Part shown: positions 32,222 through 41,544 of the stretch, piece after piece | How positions within the stretch are numbered: the stretch's first letter is position 1 | How the letters are laid out: the number at the start of each line of letters is the position of its first letter | Assembly: GCA_040220855.1 (NCBI GenBank) | Contig: JAVJVZ010000057.1 | Coordinates: 20,504 to 84,503 of the forward strand | From: JACKNG01 sp040220855 | GTDB lineage: Bacteria > Pseudomonadota > Gammaproteobacteria > Ga0077536 | Direction: 5' to 3' | Length of the DNA stretch: 64,000 nt | The notes under the pieces: model-generated | Database searches by the model: none | What the model was told of the DNA's origin: nothing | The model's input: only the letters and a program-made list of their open reading frames with translations | Translations under genes and position numbers: made by a program

Positions 32222-32896
32222 ATGTCCACCAGGCTCCATGCCTGCGCGGCTGCCGCCGCGCTGTTCACCCTCTCCACCACCACCGCGTCGCACGCCGCGA
32301 CACTCATCGCCTATGCCTTCGAGGATGGCGACGGCAGCTTCGTCACCACCCCCGACGTACTCGACGATGCGCTCGGTGAGACCACGCTCGACGTCACCAC
32401 CGGCACGCTCGGCGAGGTCGGCGGTAATCCGGGGCGCGCGTTGCGCCTGAACGGCTTCACCAGTGGCAACACGCTCACCCTGCGTGCCACGCTGCAGGCC
32501 GGCTGGCAGCTCCGCGTCACGCGCATCGGTTTCGACCAGCGCGCCTCCGCGAGCGGCCCGTCGACATGGTCGCTGGCGCTCGGCGACGACATCCTCGCCA
32601 GCGGCGCCACCAGCAGCGACTTCACCAGCGTCAGCGAGGCGCTCGACGTCATGCTCGGCGACAACGTGCTGACCGTGGCCATCAGCGGCGACGGCGCCAG
32701 CTCCGCACTCGGTACCCTGCGCATCGACAACCTGTTCGTCGAAGGCGTCGCGCAACCGGTGCCGCTGCCGCCGCCGGCGGTACTCGCCGCGGCGCCACTG
32801 CTGGCCACGCTCAGGCGTCGTCGGCGCGTTCGGCGAGCGGCCGGTAGGCCCACTCGCGCCACGCGTCGAGCAGCGGGAAATACAGTCCCAGCATGA
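32222..32896 (+). CDS. VPLP(A)-CTERM-type exported protein
   Basis: A 224-residue exported protein with a signal peptide (MSTRLHACAAAAALFTLSTT up to SHAA), a beta-rich middle (GTLGEVGG, NTLTLRATLQAGWQLRVTRIGFD, TWSLALGDDI) like small extracellular beta-sandwich domains, and a C-terminal sorting-type tail: VPLPPP at residue 180, a hydrophobic stretch, and an Arg cluster (198-202). Such VPLPA/PEP-CTERM tails are processed by exosortase or archaeosortase relatives; none is in the window. Unusually, the frame continues 22 residues past the Arg cluster and overlaps the convergent helicase gene by 86 bases. AAGGAGG precedes the start. Confidence 0.7.
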   Translation: MSTRLHACAAAAALFTLSTTTASHAATLIAYAFEDGDGSFVTTPDVLDDALGETTLDVTTGTLGEVGGNPGRALRLNGFTSGNTLTLRATLQAGWQLRVTRIGFDQRASASGPSTWSLALGDDILASGATSSDFTSVSEALDVMLGDNVLTVAISGDGASSALGTLRIDNLFVEGVAQPVPLPPPAVLAAAPLLATLRRRRRVRRAAGRPTRATRRAAGNTVPA

Positions 32897-35800
32897 TCGG
32901 CCTGGGCTCGGAGCGGGCCAGGATCGCCGCGTAGCGTTCGAGCTGCGGGCGATAACGCGCCTGCTCCGAGTCCAGCCAGGCTTCACGGCCGCCGCCAGCG
33001 TGACTGCCGGTCTTGAAATCGACCACCCAGCGACGCCCCTGGTCATCGACGAACGTGCGATCGATGATGACGCGGCGACTGGCGTCGACCTCGTGGCTGG
33101 TCAGGCACAGCTCGGCGGCGGCCTCACCGTGCGAAGATGCGAACAGCCAGCGTCCGCGCGTGCTGGCGAGCGTGTTGGCGAGTGCGCTCGAGACCTGCGC
33201 GACGGCATCGTCCAGCGCGCCCTCGGCAACCCCCAGCGCACGCAGCTGTCCACGTGCGAAACGCGCCGCCGGCGCGCGCCAGGCCGTTCCCTCGAAACGA
33301 GCCGGGTGCTGTGCGAGTTCCTGCAGCAGGCGGTGCGTGACGGTACCGACATGGCGCGCGGTAATCCCGGCCCAGTCGAACTCGACCACGGCCGTCACGC
33401 TCACCGCGGCATCACCCGCGGGCGATGCCGCCAATGCCGTCTCGAGCGGCGGCAGGCTGGCGAGCTCGGCGCGACGCAGGAGCACCGACGCCGCCGCGCC
33501 GTCGGCGCCGCGCGCCGGTGTATCCGCAGTGCCCGGCGTCACCTCGTGCAGACCACGCGTGAAGGCGTCGGCGACACGCGGCCACATCAGAGCGAGGAAG
33601 CTCGCACTCGCCGGCCGGCATTCCCCGTCCTCGCCTACCCGCGCATGACCGAGCAGGTGGATCTCGCGGCGCGCCCGGGTCAGCGCGACGTAGAGCAGAC
33701 GCACCACTTCGGCGGTAGCGTCGCCGGCGTCGCGCGCGCGCAGGTACGCATAGAGCGCACTCTCGCCCTTGATGGGAATCGGTGCGAGCAGCAGGCTCTC
33801 GTCGTCGGCGTCCCCGACAAGTTCCTCGCGCCATAGCAGGAGACGCTGCTGCTCGCTGCGCGGCGTGCGTCCGAGGCCGGGCAGGATGACGTGGTCGAAC
33901 TCGAGCCCCTTGGCCCGGTGCATTGTCATCAGCTGCACGGCACGCGCATCGTGGCTGCTCGCCGTGGCGTGGCGATCGGCGAGACGCGCGGCGAGGCGTT
34001 CGGCGCTCAAGCTCGCTTCCTCCTGCTCGAGCGCCGCAACCACGTCGAGCAGCACGCGGGCGGCGGCAACATCGTCTTCGCCTTCGAGCAGCGCCGGGCC
34101 ACCGAGCCCCATCCACGCCAGTTCGAGGCATTCCGCGAAGGGGCGCTGGCGTGCCTCGCGGCGCACCGTGGCGAACACCGCGGCGACCCGCGCCAGCCGC
34201 GCGCGTTCCTCGCCCGCGAGATCTTCGGCGCCGCCAGCCTGCTCGATGGCTTCGAGCAGTGTGCCGGGGTGCTGTGCGAGTACCGCGAGCGTGGCCAGGC
34301 GCACCCCGCACCATGGCGCGCGCAGCACGGCGATCCAGGCCACACGATCGGCCTCGTGCAGCAGTGCGCGCGCCAGCGCCACCAGGTCCGCCACCACCGG
34401 CACGTCGGCGAAGGCCTTGATCTCGCGTGCGACCAGCGGCACGCCGCGCGCGCGCAGCAGCGTCGTGATGTCGGCCAGATGGGTGCGCGAGCGCACCAGC
34501 ACGGCGATGCTGGCATCCGGTTCGCGGGCGCGGACGTCGGCGATGATGTCGGCGACACGCGCCGCCTCGATCTCACCTGCGTGGGCATCGAAGCCGTGCA
34601 CGCTGACACCGCGCACGAGCGCCGGGCGCACCGCGTGCTGGGCGACGAAGTGCGCGTCGTCGGCGTCGGCCGCGGCCAACGCCTCGGGCACGAGCGCGTT
34701 GATCCAGTCGACCAGTGCCGCCTGCGCGCGGAAGTTCGCCACCAGCGCGAGCGGCTCGAGCCCCACCGAGCCGATACGGCCGTCGTCGAGCACGCGCCGG
34801 AACAGGCTGACGTCGGCCTGGCGAAAGCGGTAGATGGACTGCATCGGGTCACCCACCAGGAACAGCGTGCGGCCGTCGCCCGTGCTCCAGCCCGCGGTCA
34901 GCCGGCGTACCAGTTCGAACTGGCTGATGGAGGTGTCCTGGAACTCGTCGATGAGCAGGTGACGCAGCTGGTAGTCGAGACTGAGCGCGAGATCGGTCGG
35001 TTGCTCGGGCGCGCCGAGCGCATCGAGCGCGGCCATCGAGAAAGCCGTGAAGTCGGCGCGTCCAGCGAGGTCACCGAGCACCATGAGGTGTGCAGTCGCG
35101 CGGTGCAGCAGATCGAACAGTGCCTCGACCGTTTCCCACTCGCCCGGCGCGAACGGCGCCGCTGGCAGCAGCCGGATACGCACGAATCGCGCGCGCAACC
35201 CGGTCACTTCGCGGCAGCTTGTTACAAGGTCCTTGAGGCGCTGCTTCATGGCCTTGTTGTCAGCGCCGTCGGCGGGAAAGCCGTCGCGCTTGTCGACCTT
35301 GGCCCGCCATGCGCCGGCGCGCGTCAGCAGCAGGTCGGCCAGCGCATGCCACAAGGCAAGCGCACCCGGCGTCGCTGCCGGCACACCTTCGAGAACCGAC
35401 AACGGGGAGTCGTCGAGGTGGGCACCGGCATGTGCGCCGAGCGCGACGAGCTCCTCGACCGCCCCCGGCGGCAGGGCCTCCGCCAGCGCGGCGATTTCGG
35501 CGGCGACGACACGCGCATAGGCCTGCTCGAGCGCCGCCCGATCGGCGTTCGCGCCGGTCACGCGCAGCCACTGGTCGCGGCGCGCCAGCATGTCCGCAAG
35601 CAGTAGCTCGAGCTTGTACCAATCGTTGTCGAGGTGGCCGAGCACGCGCGCGATGGCCTGGCGCCAGCGCCCGCCTTCGGCGATCGCCGCGAGCGCCTCC
35701 CGCGCAGCGTCGCGATGGAGCAGCGTCGGGTCTTCCTCGATGAGGGGCGCCGCGGCCATGCCGGCCGTGACCGGCATCTGGCGCACCAGGCTCTGGCACA

Positions 35801-36161
35801 AGGCGTCGATGGTCATGATGCGCAGCCGCGCCGGTTGCTCGACGAGCGCCCAGCCGTGGGCCGCATCGTGCGCGCGGGCGGCGCACGCGAGTTCCCAGGT
35901 GGCGCGGCGGAAGGCGTCGTCCGGCGCCGGCCCATCGGCGCTGACGAGCGCGCTGACGATACGCGAGCGCATCTCCTCGGCCGCCTTGCGCGTAAAGGTG
36001 ATGGCGACAATCTGCTCGGGATGCTCGACCGTGGTGAGCAGTCGCAACACGCGCTGCGTCAACAGTGTCGTCTTGCCCGAACCGGCCGGCGCCTGCACGG
36101 CGAACGAGCAGCTCGCGTCGAGCGCGCGCTGGCGGGCAGCCGCATCGTCAGTCATCGTCAT
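32811..36161 (-). CDS. AddA-like UvrD/RecB-type helicase-nuclease
   Basis: A 1116-residue helicase of superfamily 1 fused to a nuclease, of the AddA/RecB class that processes double-strand breaks. Helicase motifs are Walker A QAPAGSGKTTLL (Lys30), motif Ia AITFTRKAAEEM, motif II LIDEFQDTSISQ, and motif III/IV LVGDPMQSIYRFRQADVSLF. The C-terminal PD-(D/E)XK nuclease core is IIDRTFVDDQGRRWVVDFKTG near residue 1040. It overlaps the end of the AddB-like gene by 14 bases, so both form one complex and one operon. The gene also overlaps the convergent VPLP-CTERM gene. It would give ATP-dependent, 3'-tailed ends for RecA. Because recB itself has a similar layout, the pairing with the upstream gene decides the call. 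Confidence 0.85.
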   Translation of the reverse strand: MTMTDDAAARQRALDASCSFAVQAPAGSGKTTLLTQRVLRLLTTVEHPEQIVAITFTRKAAEEMRSRIVSALVSADGPAPDDAFRRATWELACAARAHDAAHGWALVEQPARLRIMTIDALCQSLVRQMPVTAGMAAAPLIEEDPTLLHRDAAREALAAIAEGGRWRQAIARVLGHLDNDWYKLELLLADMLARRDQWLRVTGANADRAALEQAYARVVAAEIAALAEALPPGAVEELVALGAHAGAHLDDSPLSVLEGVPAATPGALALWHALADLLLTRAGAWRAKVDKRDGFPADGADNKAMKQRLKDLVTSCREVTGLRARFVRIRLLPAAPFAPGEWETVEALFDLLHRATAHLMVLGDLAGRADFTAFSMAALDALGAPEQPTDLALSLDYQLRHLLIDEFQDTSISQFELVRRLTAGWSTGDGRTLFLVGDPMQSIYRFRQADVSLFRRVLDDGRIGSVGLEPLALVANFRAQAALVDWINALVPEALAAADADDAHFVAQHAVRPALVRGVSVHGFDAHAGEIEAARVADIIADVRAREPDASIAVLVRSRTHLADITTLLRARGVPLVAREIKAFADVPVVADLVALARALLHEADRVAWIAVLRAPWCGVRLATLAVLAQHPGTLLEAIEQAGGAEDLAGEERARLARVAAVFATVRREARQRPFAECLELAWMGLGGPALLEGEDDVAAARVLLDVVAALEQEEASLSAERLAARLADRHATASSHDARAVQLMTMHRAKGLEFDHVILPGLGRTPRSEQQRLLLWREELVGDADDESLLLAPIPIKGESALYAYLRARDAGDATAEVVRLLYVALTRARREIHLLGHARVGEDGECRPASASFLALMWPRVADAFTRGLHEVTPGTADTPARGADGAAASVLLRRAELASLPPLETALAASPAGDAAVSVTAVVEFDWAGITARHVGTVTHRLLQELAQHPARFEGTAWRAPAARFARGQLRALGVAEGALDDAVAQVSSALANTLASTRGRWLFASSHGEAAAELCLTSHEVDASRRVIIDRTFVDDQGRRWVVDFKTGSHAGGGREAWLDSEQARYRPQLERYAAILARSEPRPIMLGLYFPLLDAWREWAYRPLAERADDA

Positions 36162-38742
36162 CGGCTCCCGCTACCGCTTCGCCGCCAATGTCGTCACCCG
36201 GCTCGGTGCCGGCGGCGCCGGCGTGCTCGACCAGGCGACAGGCCAGCGCCTGCTCGCAATGGCGGCAGGTGGCGAGTCCATGCTTGGGCGCGGGGCGCGC
36301 GTCGCCGCCGAGGATGCCAGCCGCACTCGCGGCGAGGTCGCTTGCCCAGGCGGCCGCCAGGGCGTCCCACTCGCCCTGCGCGTCCCCGGTGGCGGCGGCC
36401 GGTCGCTGCAGCCACCGTGGGCGCGCGCGGTCCACCTGTGCGAAGGCGACCGCGCGGACATCCTCGATCGCCGCGGCGACGGCGTAGAACGGCAGTTGCG
36501 GCTCGTTCATGCGCGGCGGCTGCCAGTCCGCCAGCGCGCAACGCCCGGTCTTGTAATCGACCACCACCGCGCTGCCATCGGCGAGGCGGTCGAGACGGTC
36601 GAGCCGTACCCGCAGCGAGAGGCCGGCGTAACCGACCTCGAGCGGCGTCTCGCGCGCGACCACCCGGTACGGCTCGCGCGTCGTCGCCTCGTGCTCCAGC
36701 CAGCGCATCAGCAGTCCCTCGAGGCGACGCCGCTCGACGAAATACACTTCGCGCTCGAGCGGGGTCTCGGCGGGCTCGGGCAGCAAACCGGCCTGCACCG
36801 CACGCTCGACCGCCGCGCGACGGGCATCGGCGTCGGCAGCGACCAGGGCGGCGTGGTCGCTCAACTCCGCGAACAGCGCGGCGAGACAGCGGTGCACCGT
36901 GATGCCCTTGAGCCGCGCGCCGAGACCGGGGCGCGGCTCGACCAACTCGCGCGCATCGAGTCGATGTCGCGCATAGGCGCGGAACGGACAGGCGTTGTGG
37001 GCGGCGAGCACACCGACACCGCCGCGCACGGCGCCGTCGGGCGGCCCCGGTCCGCGCTCGTCGACCAGCGTCACGAGCGAAGCTCGCGGCACGCGCCAGC
37101 GCAACGGCACGCAGCGCGCGGCAGGCGTCAGCGCAGCGCGCGCGAGCGCCGGCACCAGCGGCGAGGGCGTCGCCCGCTCGTCGTCGTCACCCGCCGCGTA
37201 GCTGGCGTGATGCTGCTCGCCATGCGCGGCCAGGGCCTCGACCACCTGGCGCGCACGCCACAGGTCGCGCGCGGGCTCCGCGCCCGGGACACCGGCGGCG
37301 CGCTGCGCCGCGAGAGGCAGGAACGGCGACAGGCGCGCAGCACCGAGCAACAGGCGGCTCTCGCAGCCGGCCAGCCACAGCGCGTCCGGCGCGAGCGTGA
37401 CCGCCGTGGTCGGCGACACCAGGAAGATATTGCCGCGTGCCGGTGGCTGGCGACGCGGGCTCTCGACGAGCAGCCGGCGCAGGCGCGCAAGGGCTGCCGC
37501 CCGCGTCTGCGTACCGAGTACACCATCGAGCGGGTAGAGCCTGTCGCACAGCGTGGTCCAGGCCTGGCGTGCACGAGCCAGCTCGTCGGCCTCGTCGCTG
37601 CCCGGCCAGCCGGCGAGCGCGAGCACGCGGTCGAAATGCGCCAGCCAGTCGAGCAGACGTTGCCGGCGCGGCTGGCTCGCGTCGGCGGCGAGCACGTCGC
37701 CGAGCAGGCGTGCCAGCCGGCCACACGTGCCGTCGCGCGCGATGGTGTCGATGACGAGTGCGAGCGGCAGCTCGTAACGCTCGAGTCCACGCAGCTCTGC
37801 ATCGAGACGGGCGCGCGCGGCGCGCTCCTCGACGGCGCCGGCGAGGGTCGGCTGGCGCAACAGCTCGCTCAGCTCGTCCCAGCGCATCACCGGCGCAATC
37901 GCGAGGATGCGCAGCGCCCCGCGCAGGATGGGGTCGACCGCGAGCGTCGGCGTCGCCTCGAGGAAGCAGCCGTCGTCGCCCCCGAACACGTCGCGTGCGC
38001 AGCGCGCGGCGAGCTCACGCTGACCGCGCAGGTCGTCGAGCGCGACCACGATGCGCGCCAGCGGTGCGGCCGCGCTGCGCGCGCGCGCCCATTCCAGCGC
38101 CGCGTACAGCTCCTGCTCGCGGTCGGCGAAAGCGTGCGCGCGAAACGCAGCCGGCGGCGCGCGCGGCGGCGCCGCGAGCGCCGTCCCCAGCCAGGCTTCG
38201 AGTCGCGGCGGCGGGGCGAGGAAACCCTGCGCCAGGCACCCTGGCTCGGGTCGTGGATGACCAGCGGCCACGGCGGCAGCGAGCAGCGTCGCGACATCGA
38301 TTGCGCCGAGCGCATCGAGGCGCGCCCGGTAGGCCGTCGACCAGCGCGCCCAGGCACGCTGATCGGCCGGCGCGTAAGCCGGCAGCGGGGACGCCTCGAT
38401 CCCCCACAGTGCGCGTGTGCGCCAGGCCTGCCGAGCCAGTGGCGCAGCCCGCTCGGAAATCCCGGCGCCCGCCTCATCGGCGGCGATGACGTCCTGCCAA
38501 AGCACGAGTTCCTGGTCGGCCGAGAGCAGGAGTTCGGCGCCAGTGGCGACGTCGTCGAGCAGCGCACGCTCGAAGGCGCGCGTCAGCGCCCCCTGCCAGG
38601 TCGTCACGGTCGGCGGCCGCGAGACCGTTGCGCCGGCCCCCCGTGCATGTCGATCGAGCGCCGCGTTCAATGCCGCGAGCGTGGCGGCATCGGGCACCAC
38701 CAGCGTGCGCCCGGCGTCGCTCAGCGTGGCAATCAGGTCCAT
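36148..38742 (-). CDS. AddB-like nuclease with predicted iron-sulfur cluster
   Basis: An 864-residue protein with an inactive-helicase-like N-terminal two-thirds and a C-terminal PD-(D/E)XK nuclease (VRLDRLDRLADGSAVVVDYKTG). One cysteine just before the nuclease (LAAHNACPFRAYARHRL) and three near the end (Cys826, Cys829, Cys835 in ATCRHCEQALACRL) match the four-cysteine 4Fe-4S staple of AddB and Dna2-type nucleases. This differs from RecC. It starts at the ATG at 38742 and overlaps the AddA-like gene. It fits the uncharacterised proteobacterial AddB-like family sometimes called probable DNA repair protein. Chi recognition cannot be judged. Confidence 0.8.
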   Translation of the reverse strand: MDLIATLSDAGRTLVVPDAATLAALNAALDRHARGAGATVSRPPTVTTWQGALTRAFERALLDDVATGAELLLSADQELVLWQDVIAADEAGAGISERAAPLARQAWRTRALWGIEASPLPAYAPADQRAWARWSTAYRARLDALGAIDVATLLAAAVAAGHPRPEPGCLAQGFLAPPPRLEAWLGTALAAPPRAPPAAFRAHAFADREQELYAALEWARARSAAAPLARIVVALDDLRGQRELAARCARDVFGGDDGCFLEATPTLAVDPILRGALRILAIAPVMRWDELSELLRQPTLAGAVEERAARARLDAELRGLERYELPLALVIDTIARDGTCGRLARLLGDVLAADASQPRRQRLLDWLAHFDRVLALAGWPGSDEADELARARQAWTTLCDRLYPLDGVLGTQTRAAALARLRRLLVESPRRQPPARGNIFLVSPTTAVTLAPDALWLAGCESRLLLGAARLSPFLPLAAQRAAGVPGAEPARDLWRARQVVEALAAHGEQHHASYAAGDDDERATPSPLVPALARAALTPAARCVPLRWRVPRASLVTLVDERGPGPPDGAVRGGVGVLAAHNACPFRAYARHRLDARELVEPRPGLGARLKGITVHRCLAALFAELSDHAALVAADADARRAAVERAVQAGLLPEPAETPLEREVYFVERRRLEGLLMRWLEHEATTREPYRVVARETPLEVGYAGLSLRVRLDRLDRLADGSAVVVDYKTGRCALADWQPPRMNEPQLPFYAVAAAIEDVRAVAFAQVDRARPRWLQRPAAATGDAQGEWDALAAAWASDLAASAAGILGGDARPAPKHGLATCRHCEQALACRLVEHAGAAGTEPGDDIGGEAVAGADDDD

Positions 38743-38843
38743 CGGCAAGCTCCGCTCAACGCACACGGGGGCGCCGGTGCAACACCCGTGAAGTGCGCAC
38801 GTGGGTGTGCCCCGCTACGGAATTCCGCTCCGGTTGCCGCTGC

Positions 38844-38849
38844 TATACT
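38844..38849 (+). promoter_or_regulatory. Extended -10 box (TGCTATACT) for the DUF4124 gene at 38885
   Basis: TATACT at 38844-38849 is preceded by TGC, giving an extended -10, 35 bases before the ATG at 38885. No good -35 is present, which extended -10 promoters do not need. Confidence 0.4.
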
Positions 38850-38884
38850 CCTACGCTCCCGCCGCGGGCACAGGGCCAGTCTCG

Positions 38885-39424
38885 ATGCGCACGCCACTCA
38901 TGCTTCTCTCTTTCGGCCTCATTCTAACCGCGACCGCCGACGCACAAATGTACCAGTGGACCAACCCGTCCACGGGCTCGGTGCAGCTCTCGGGCACGCC
39001 GCCAGCGTGGTACCGCGCCAGTACGCCCGGCCCGCGGACCTTCGTCTTCGCGGACGGCCGCCTCGTCGACGATACCGCCATCATGGTGTCAGAGCTGCAA
39101 CGCCGGGCGCTCCGCGAGCAGGCCTTCGGCGCACTCGCCGCGGCGGAGCCGGCGCCTGCCGAGCCCGCCGACGACGCCACTTCCTTGCGCGAGACACTGG
39201 CGCGCGCGCACGCCGCCGGCCTCGATATCGAGCGCGCTGCGGCCGACGTGCGTGCCGAGCAGGCACGTGCCGCCGCGGCGCAGGCCGCCACGGACCTCGA
39301 CGTCGCTGCGCGCGTGAGCGCACTCAAGGCGCTCGTCGAAGCCTGGGATCAGCAGCATCTCGAGGCGGCCCGCGCGCTCATCGAGGATCTCCCGCACGCC
39401 GGCGCCGCGGCGCCGGCCCCCTGA
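38885..39424 (+). CDS. DUF4124-domain exported protein
   Basis: A 179-residue protein with a signal peptide (MRTPLMLLSFGLILTATADA) and a DUF4124 domain: QMYQWTNPSTGSVQLSGTPPAWYR, then TFVFADGRLVDDT. The rest is a helical Ala/Glu/Arg-rich segment without cysteines. It is paralogous in layout to the pilus-linked protein at 6273 but has the marks of a separate gene. It lies alone between addB and the kinase, convergent with the latter. The function of this family is unknown; location is periplasmic. Confidence 0.75.
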   Translation: MRTPLMLLSFGLILTATADAQMYQWTNPSTGSVQLSGTPPAWYRASTPGPRTFVFADGRLVDDTAIMVSELQRRALREQAFGALAAAEPAPAEPADDATSLRETLARAHAAGLDIERAAADVRAEQARAAAAQAATDLDVAARVSALKALVEAWDQQHLEAARALIEDLPHAGAAAPAP

Positions 39425-39449
39425 ACGCACCCCGGCTGCACGCAGGGCG

Positions 39450-40889
39450 TCAGCGAAACAGGCTCGCCAGCGCGTCCCAGAAACCCGGGTGCGGTGTATC
39501 GGCGAGATCGCGCAACACGCGCAGCGACTCGTTGGCCGCATCGAGCTGCAAGCCGATGCCGACATAGCGCAAGGCCTGTTGGTGGCGCCCGGCGGCGATC
39601 TCGCGCTCGGCCAGCAGCGCGCACTGGCGCGCGATCGCACGCAATCCCTCCTGCGCGACCGGGTCCCCGGGAAAGATCTGCAACACGCGGGTGAAGTAGT
39701 AGTAGGCGTTGTCACGCGGCGGCGCGGTCAGACGCAGCTCGTCCAGGCTGTGATTTCCGAGCCATAACAAGGCGCCCCGCACCTGCACGAGATCGGCACT
39801 CCCGTTGGTGCTCGCCGCGCCCGGCGCCGGCGACGATGTGACCGGCTCGAGCGCACCGGCCACCAGCGGGCGCGGCGCGTCGTCACCGGTGAGATCGCGT
39901 TCTACCCACAGCAACGCCCCCCACCCGAGCGCGCACAGCGCGAGCAGCCCGAGCAGCGCCCATGGCACGCGGCGGTGGCGCGGGTCCTCGAGGCGCAGGC
40001 GGGTCGAACGCGTGGTCTCCTCCGTCACCGTCGTATGCTCGCCGACGATGTCGACTCCCGGTCCAGCGACCAGCTCCGCATGGCCACGCGCGACGCCCTG
40101 GCGACGCAGCTCGCGCACGTAGTGGATGAGACTGTCGGCATCGCGGAAGCGATCACGTCGACGCTTCGCCATCATCAGCTCGAGCAGCTCCTGGAACTCC
40201 TCGAGGCCCGGCGGCAGGCGCGGCACCGGCGCCTTCTTGTGCATGACGATGACGTCGATCACCGAGTCGGCGAGATAGGCACGCTGCCCGGTCAGCATCT
40301 CGTAGAAGATCACGCCCAGCGCGTAGATGTCGGCGCGACCGTCGATGGGTCCGGCCTCCGATTGCTCGGGGGCCATGTAATTGGGACTGCCGACGAACAT
40401 CCCGGTCGAGGTGAGGTCGGAATCGCCGCTCAGGCGCTTGGCGATACCGAAGTCGCTGAGCAGCGGCGTGCCGTCGCGACGGAACAGGATGTTGCCCGGC
40501 TTGACGTCGCGGTGCACGATGCCGGCGCGGTGCGCGGCGGCAAGCCCGCCGGCCACTTTCTCGACCACGTCGAGCGCCTCGGCAGGGGTGAGCACCTGGC
40601 GTTGCATACGCTGCTTGAGGTCGCCGCCCTCGACATATTCCATCGAGAGGTAGACCTTGTCCTCGTGCCGCCCGATGTCGTAGATGGTGATGATGTGCGG
40701 GTGGTTGAGCGAGGCGATGATGCGCCCTTCGTTGAGAAAGCGCTCGATGGTCTCGGGCTTGTCGCGCACCGAGGTGTCGAGCACCTTGAGCACGACCGGG
40801 CGCCCCAGTGAGACCTGCTCGGCGAGGTAGGCGGCTGCCATGCCGCCCTGGCCGATGAGGCGCTTGATCGCGTAACCCGGGATCTCCAT
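39450..40889 (-). CDS. Membrane-anchored Ser/Thr protein kinase (Hanks type)
   Basis: A 479-residue protein with a cytoplasmic eukaryotic-type kinase domain (residues 6-265): glycine loop IGQGGMAAA, Lys35 in VVLKVL, the catalytic loop HRDVKPGN with Asp128 and Asn133, the DFG motif at Asp146, and the APE-like MAPEQ. A membrane helix follows (about 309-328, PWALLGLLALCALGWGALLW), then a periplasmic domain of helical repeat character (residues about 375-479). All catalytic residues are intact, so it should phosphorylate Ser/Thr. No phosphatase or FHA gene adjoins it. The ATG at 40889 follows the family start; a longer in-frame start has no support. Confidence 0.9.
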   Translation of the reverse strand: MEIPGYAIKRLIGQGGMAAAYLAEQVSLGRPVVLKVLDTSVRDKPETIERFLNEGRIIASLNHPHIITIYDIGRHEDKVYLSMEYVEGGDLKQRMQRQVLTPAEALDVVEKVAGGLAAAHRAGIVHRDVKPGNILFRRDGTPLLSDFGIAKRLSGDSDLTSTGMFVGSPNYMAPEQSEAGPIDGRADIYALGVIFYEMLTGQRAYLADSVIDVIVMHKKAPVPRLPPGLEEFQELLELMMAKRRRDRFRDADSLIHYVRELRRQGVARGHAELVAGPGVDIVGEHTTVTEETTRSTRLRLEDPRHRRVPWALLGLLALCALGWGALLWVERDLTGDDAPRPLVAGALEPVTSSPAPGAASTNGSADLVQVRGALLWLGNHSLDELRLTAPPRDNAYYYFTRVLQIFPGDPVAQEGLRAIARQCALLAEREIAAGRHQQALRYVGIGLQLDAANESLRVLRDLADTPHPGFWDALASLFR

Positions 40890-40982
40890 CGGCGGATTAT
40901 CGCCCCGAACCCGCGCCGAGATCATCGCTCCCTCGCGGTGTTAATCGCCCCGGCCGCGGGTTAAATTAGCGGGACCCCAGGG

Positions 40983-41483
40983 ATGCCCGAACGAATCACC
41001 ATGCCCAAACGACCCGCCACCGATCAGCACCGGCGCGAACAGACACGCCGGCTCATCGAGGACATGCTCAAGGAACGCCAGCAGATGCTGGTGCTGCTAT
41101 GGGAACTGTCGAAGCTCGATTTCAGTACCGTCGACGCGCCGGTGCTGGAGATGCTGGAGGATTTCCAGGAGTTGCTGGTCGACTACATCGCAGCCGGCCA
41201 TTTCGGTCTCTATCAACGCATCAGCGAAGGTACCGAGCGGCGCAAGGCGGTGCTCGAAGTCGCACGCGAGATCTATCCGCGCATTGCCGCCACCACCGAT
41301 GTCGCGGTCGAGTTCACCGAGCGCTACGACCGTCCCGACGACGCATTGATCCGCGACAAGCTCGCCGCCGACCTGTCGCTGCTCGGCGAGCAGGTGTCGA
41401 CGCGGCTCGAGCTCGAGGACCGTCTCATCCTCGCGCTGCTCGGCAACGACTACCAGCTGCCGGCGGGCCCCGCCGCGCGCTGA
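40983..41483 (+). CDS. Rsd/AlgQ anti-sigma-70 factor
   Basis: A 166-residue all-helical protein of the Rsd/AlgQ family, which binds sigma-70 region 4 and frees core polymerase for alternative sigma factors in stationary phase. Conserved pieces are QQMLVLLWELSKLDF, EMLEDFQELLVDYIAAGHFGLYQRI and the C-terminal RLELEDRLILALLG. The family occurs in gammaproteobacteria, a clue to the host class. A second ATG at 41001 is possible. A 7-bp hairpin begins right after the stop codon. Confidence 0.88.
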   Translation: MPERITMPKRPATDQHRREQTRRLIEDMLKERQQMLVLLWELSKLDFSTVDAPVLEMLEDFQELLVDYIAAGHFGLYQRISEGTERRKAVLEVAREIYPRIAATTDVAVEFTERYDRPDDALIRDKLAADLSLLGEQVSTRLELEDRLILALLGNDYQLPAGPAAR

Positions 41484-41502
41484 GCGGGCGGCGGACGCCC
41501 GC
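41484..41502. terminator. Hairpin after the rsd-like gene
   Basis: GCGGGCG (41484-41490) and CGCCCGC (41496-41502) form a 7-bp stem with a 5-base loop immediately after the TGA, in the gap before the convergent TerB-like gene. It has no T run. Confidence 0.45.
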
Positions 41503-41544
41503 GCACACGAGCGGCCGAAGGGGCCACGCGGGCACGCGTACCAC

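Noticed and set aside
32897..33000. Possible continuation of the VPLP-CTERM protein or a second gene inside addA
   Set aside because: The frame stops at 32896 and the sequence beyond is coding for the helicase-nuclease on the other strand.
35590..39567. 1325-codon frame on the + strand across addA/addB
   Set aside because: Antisense to two genes with catalytic motifs; Arg-rich and without motifs. Its length reflects GC-rich third positions.
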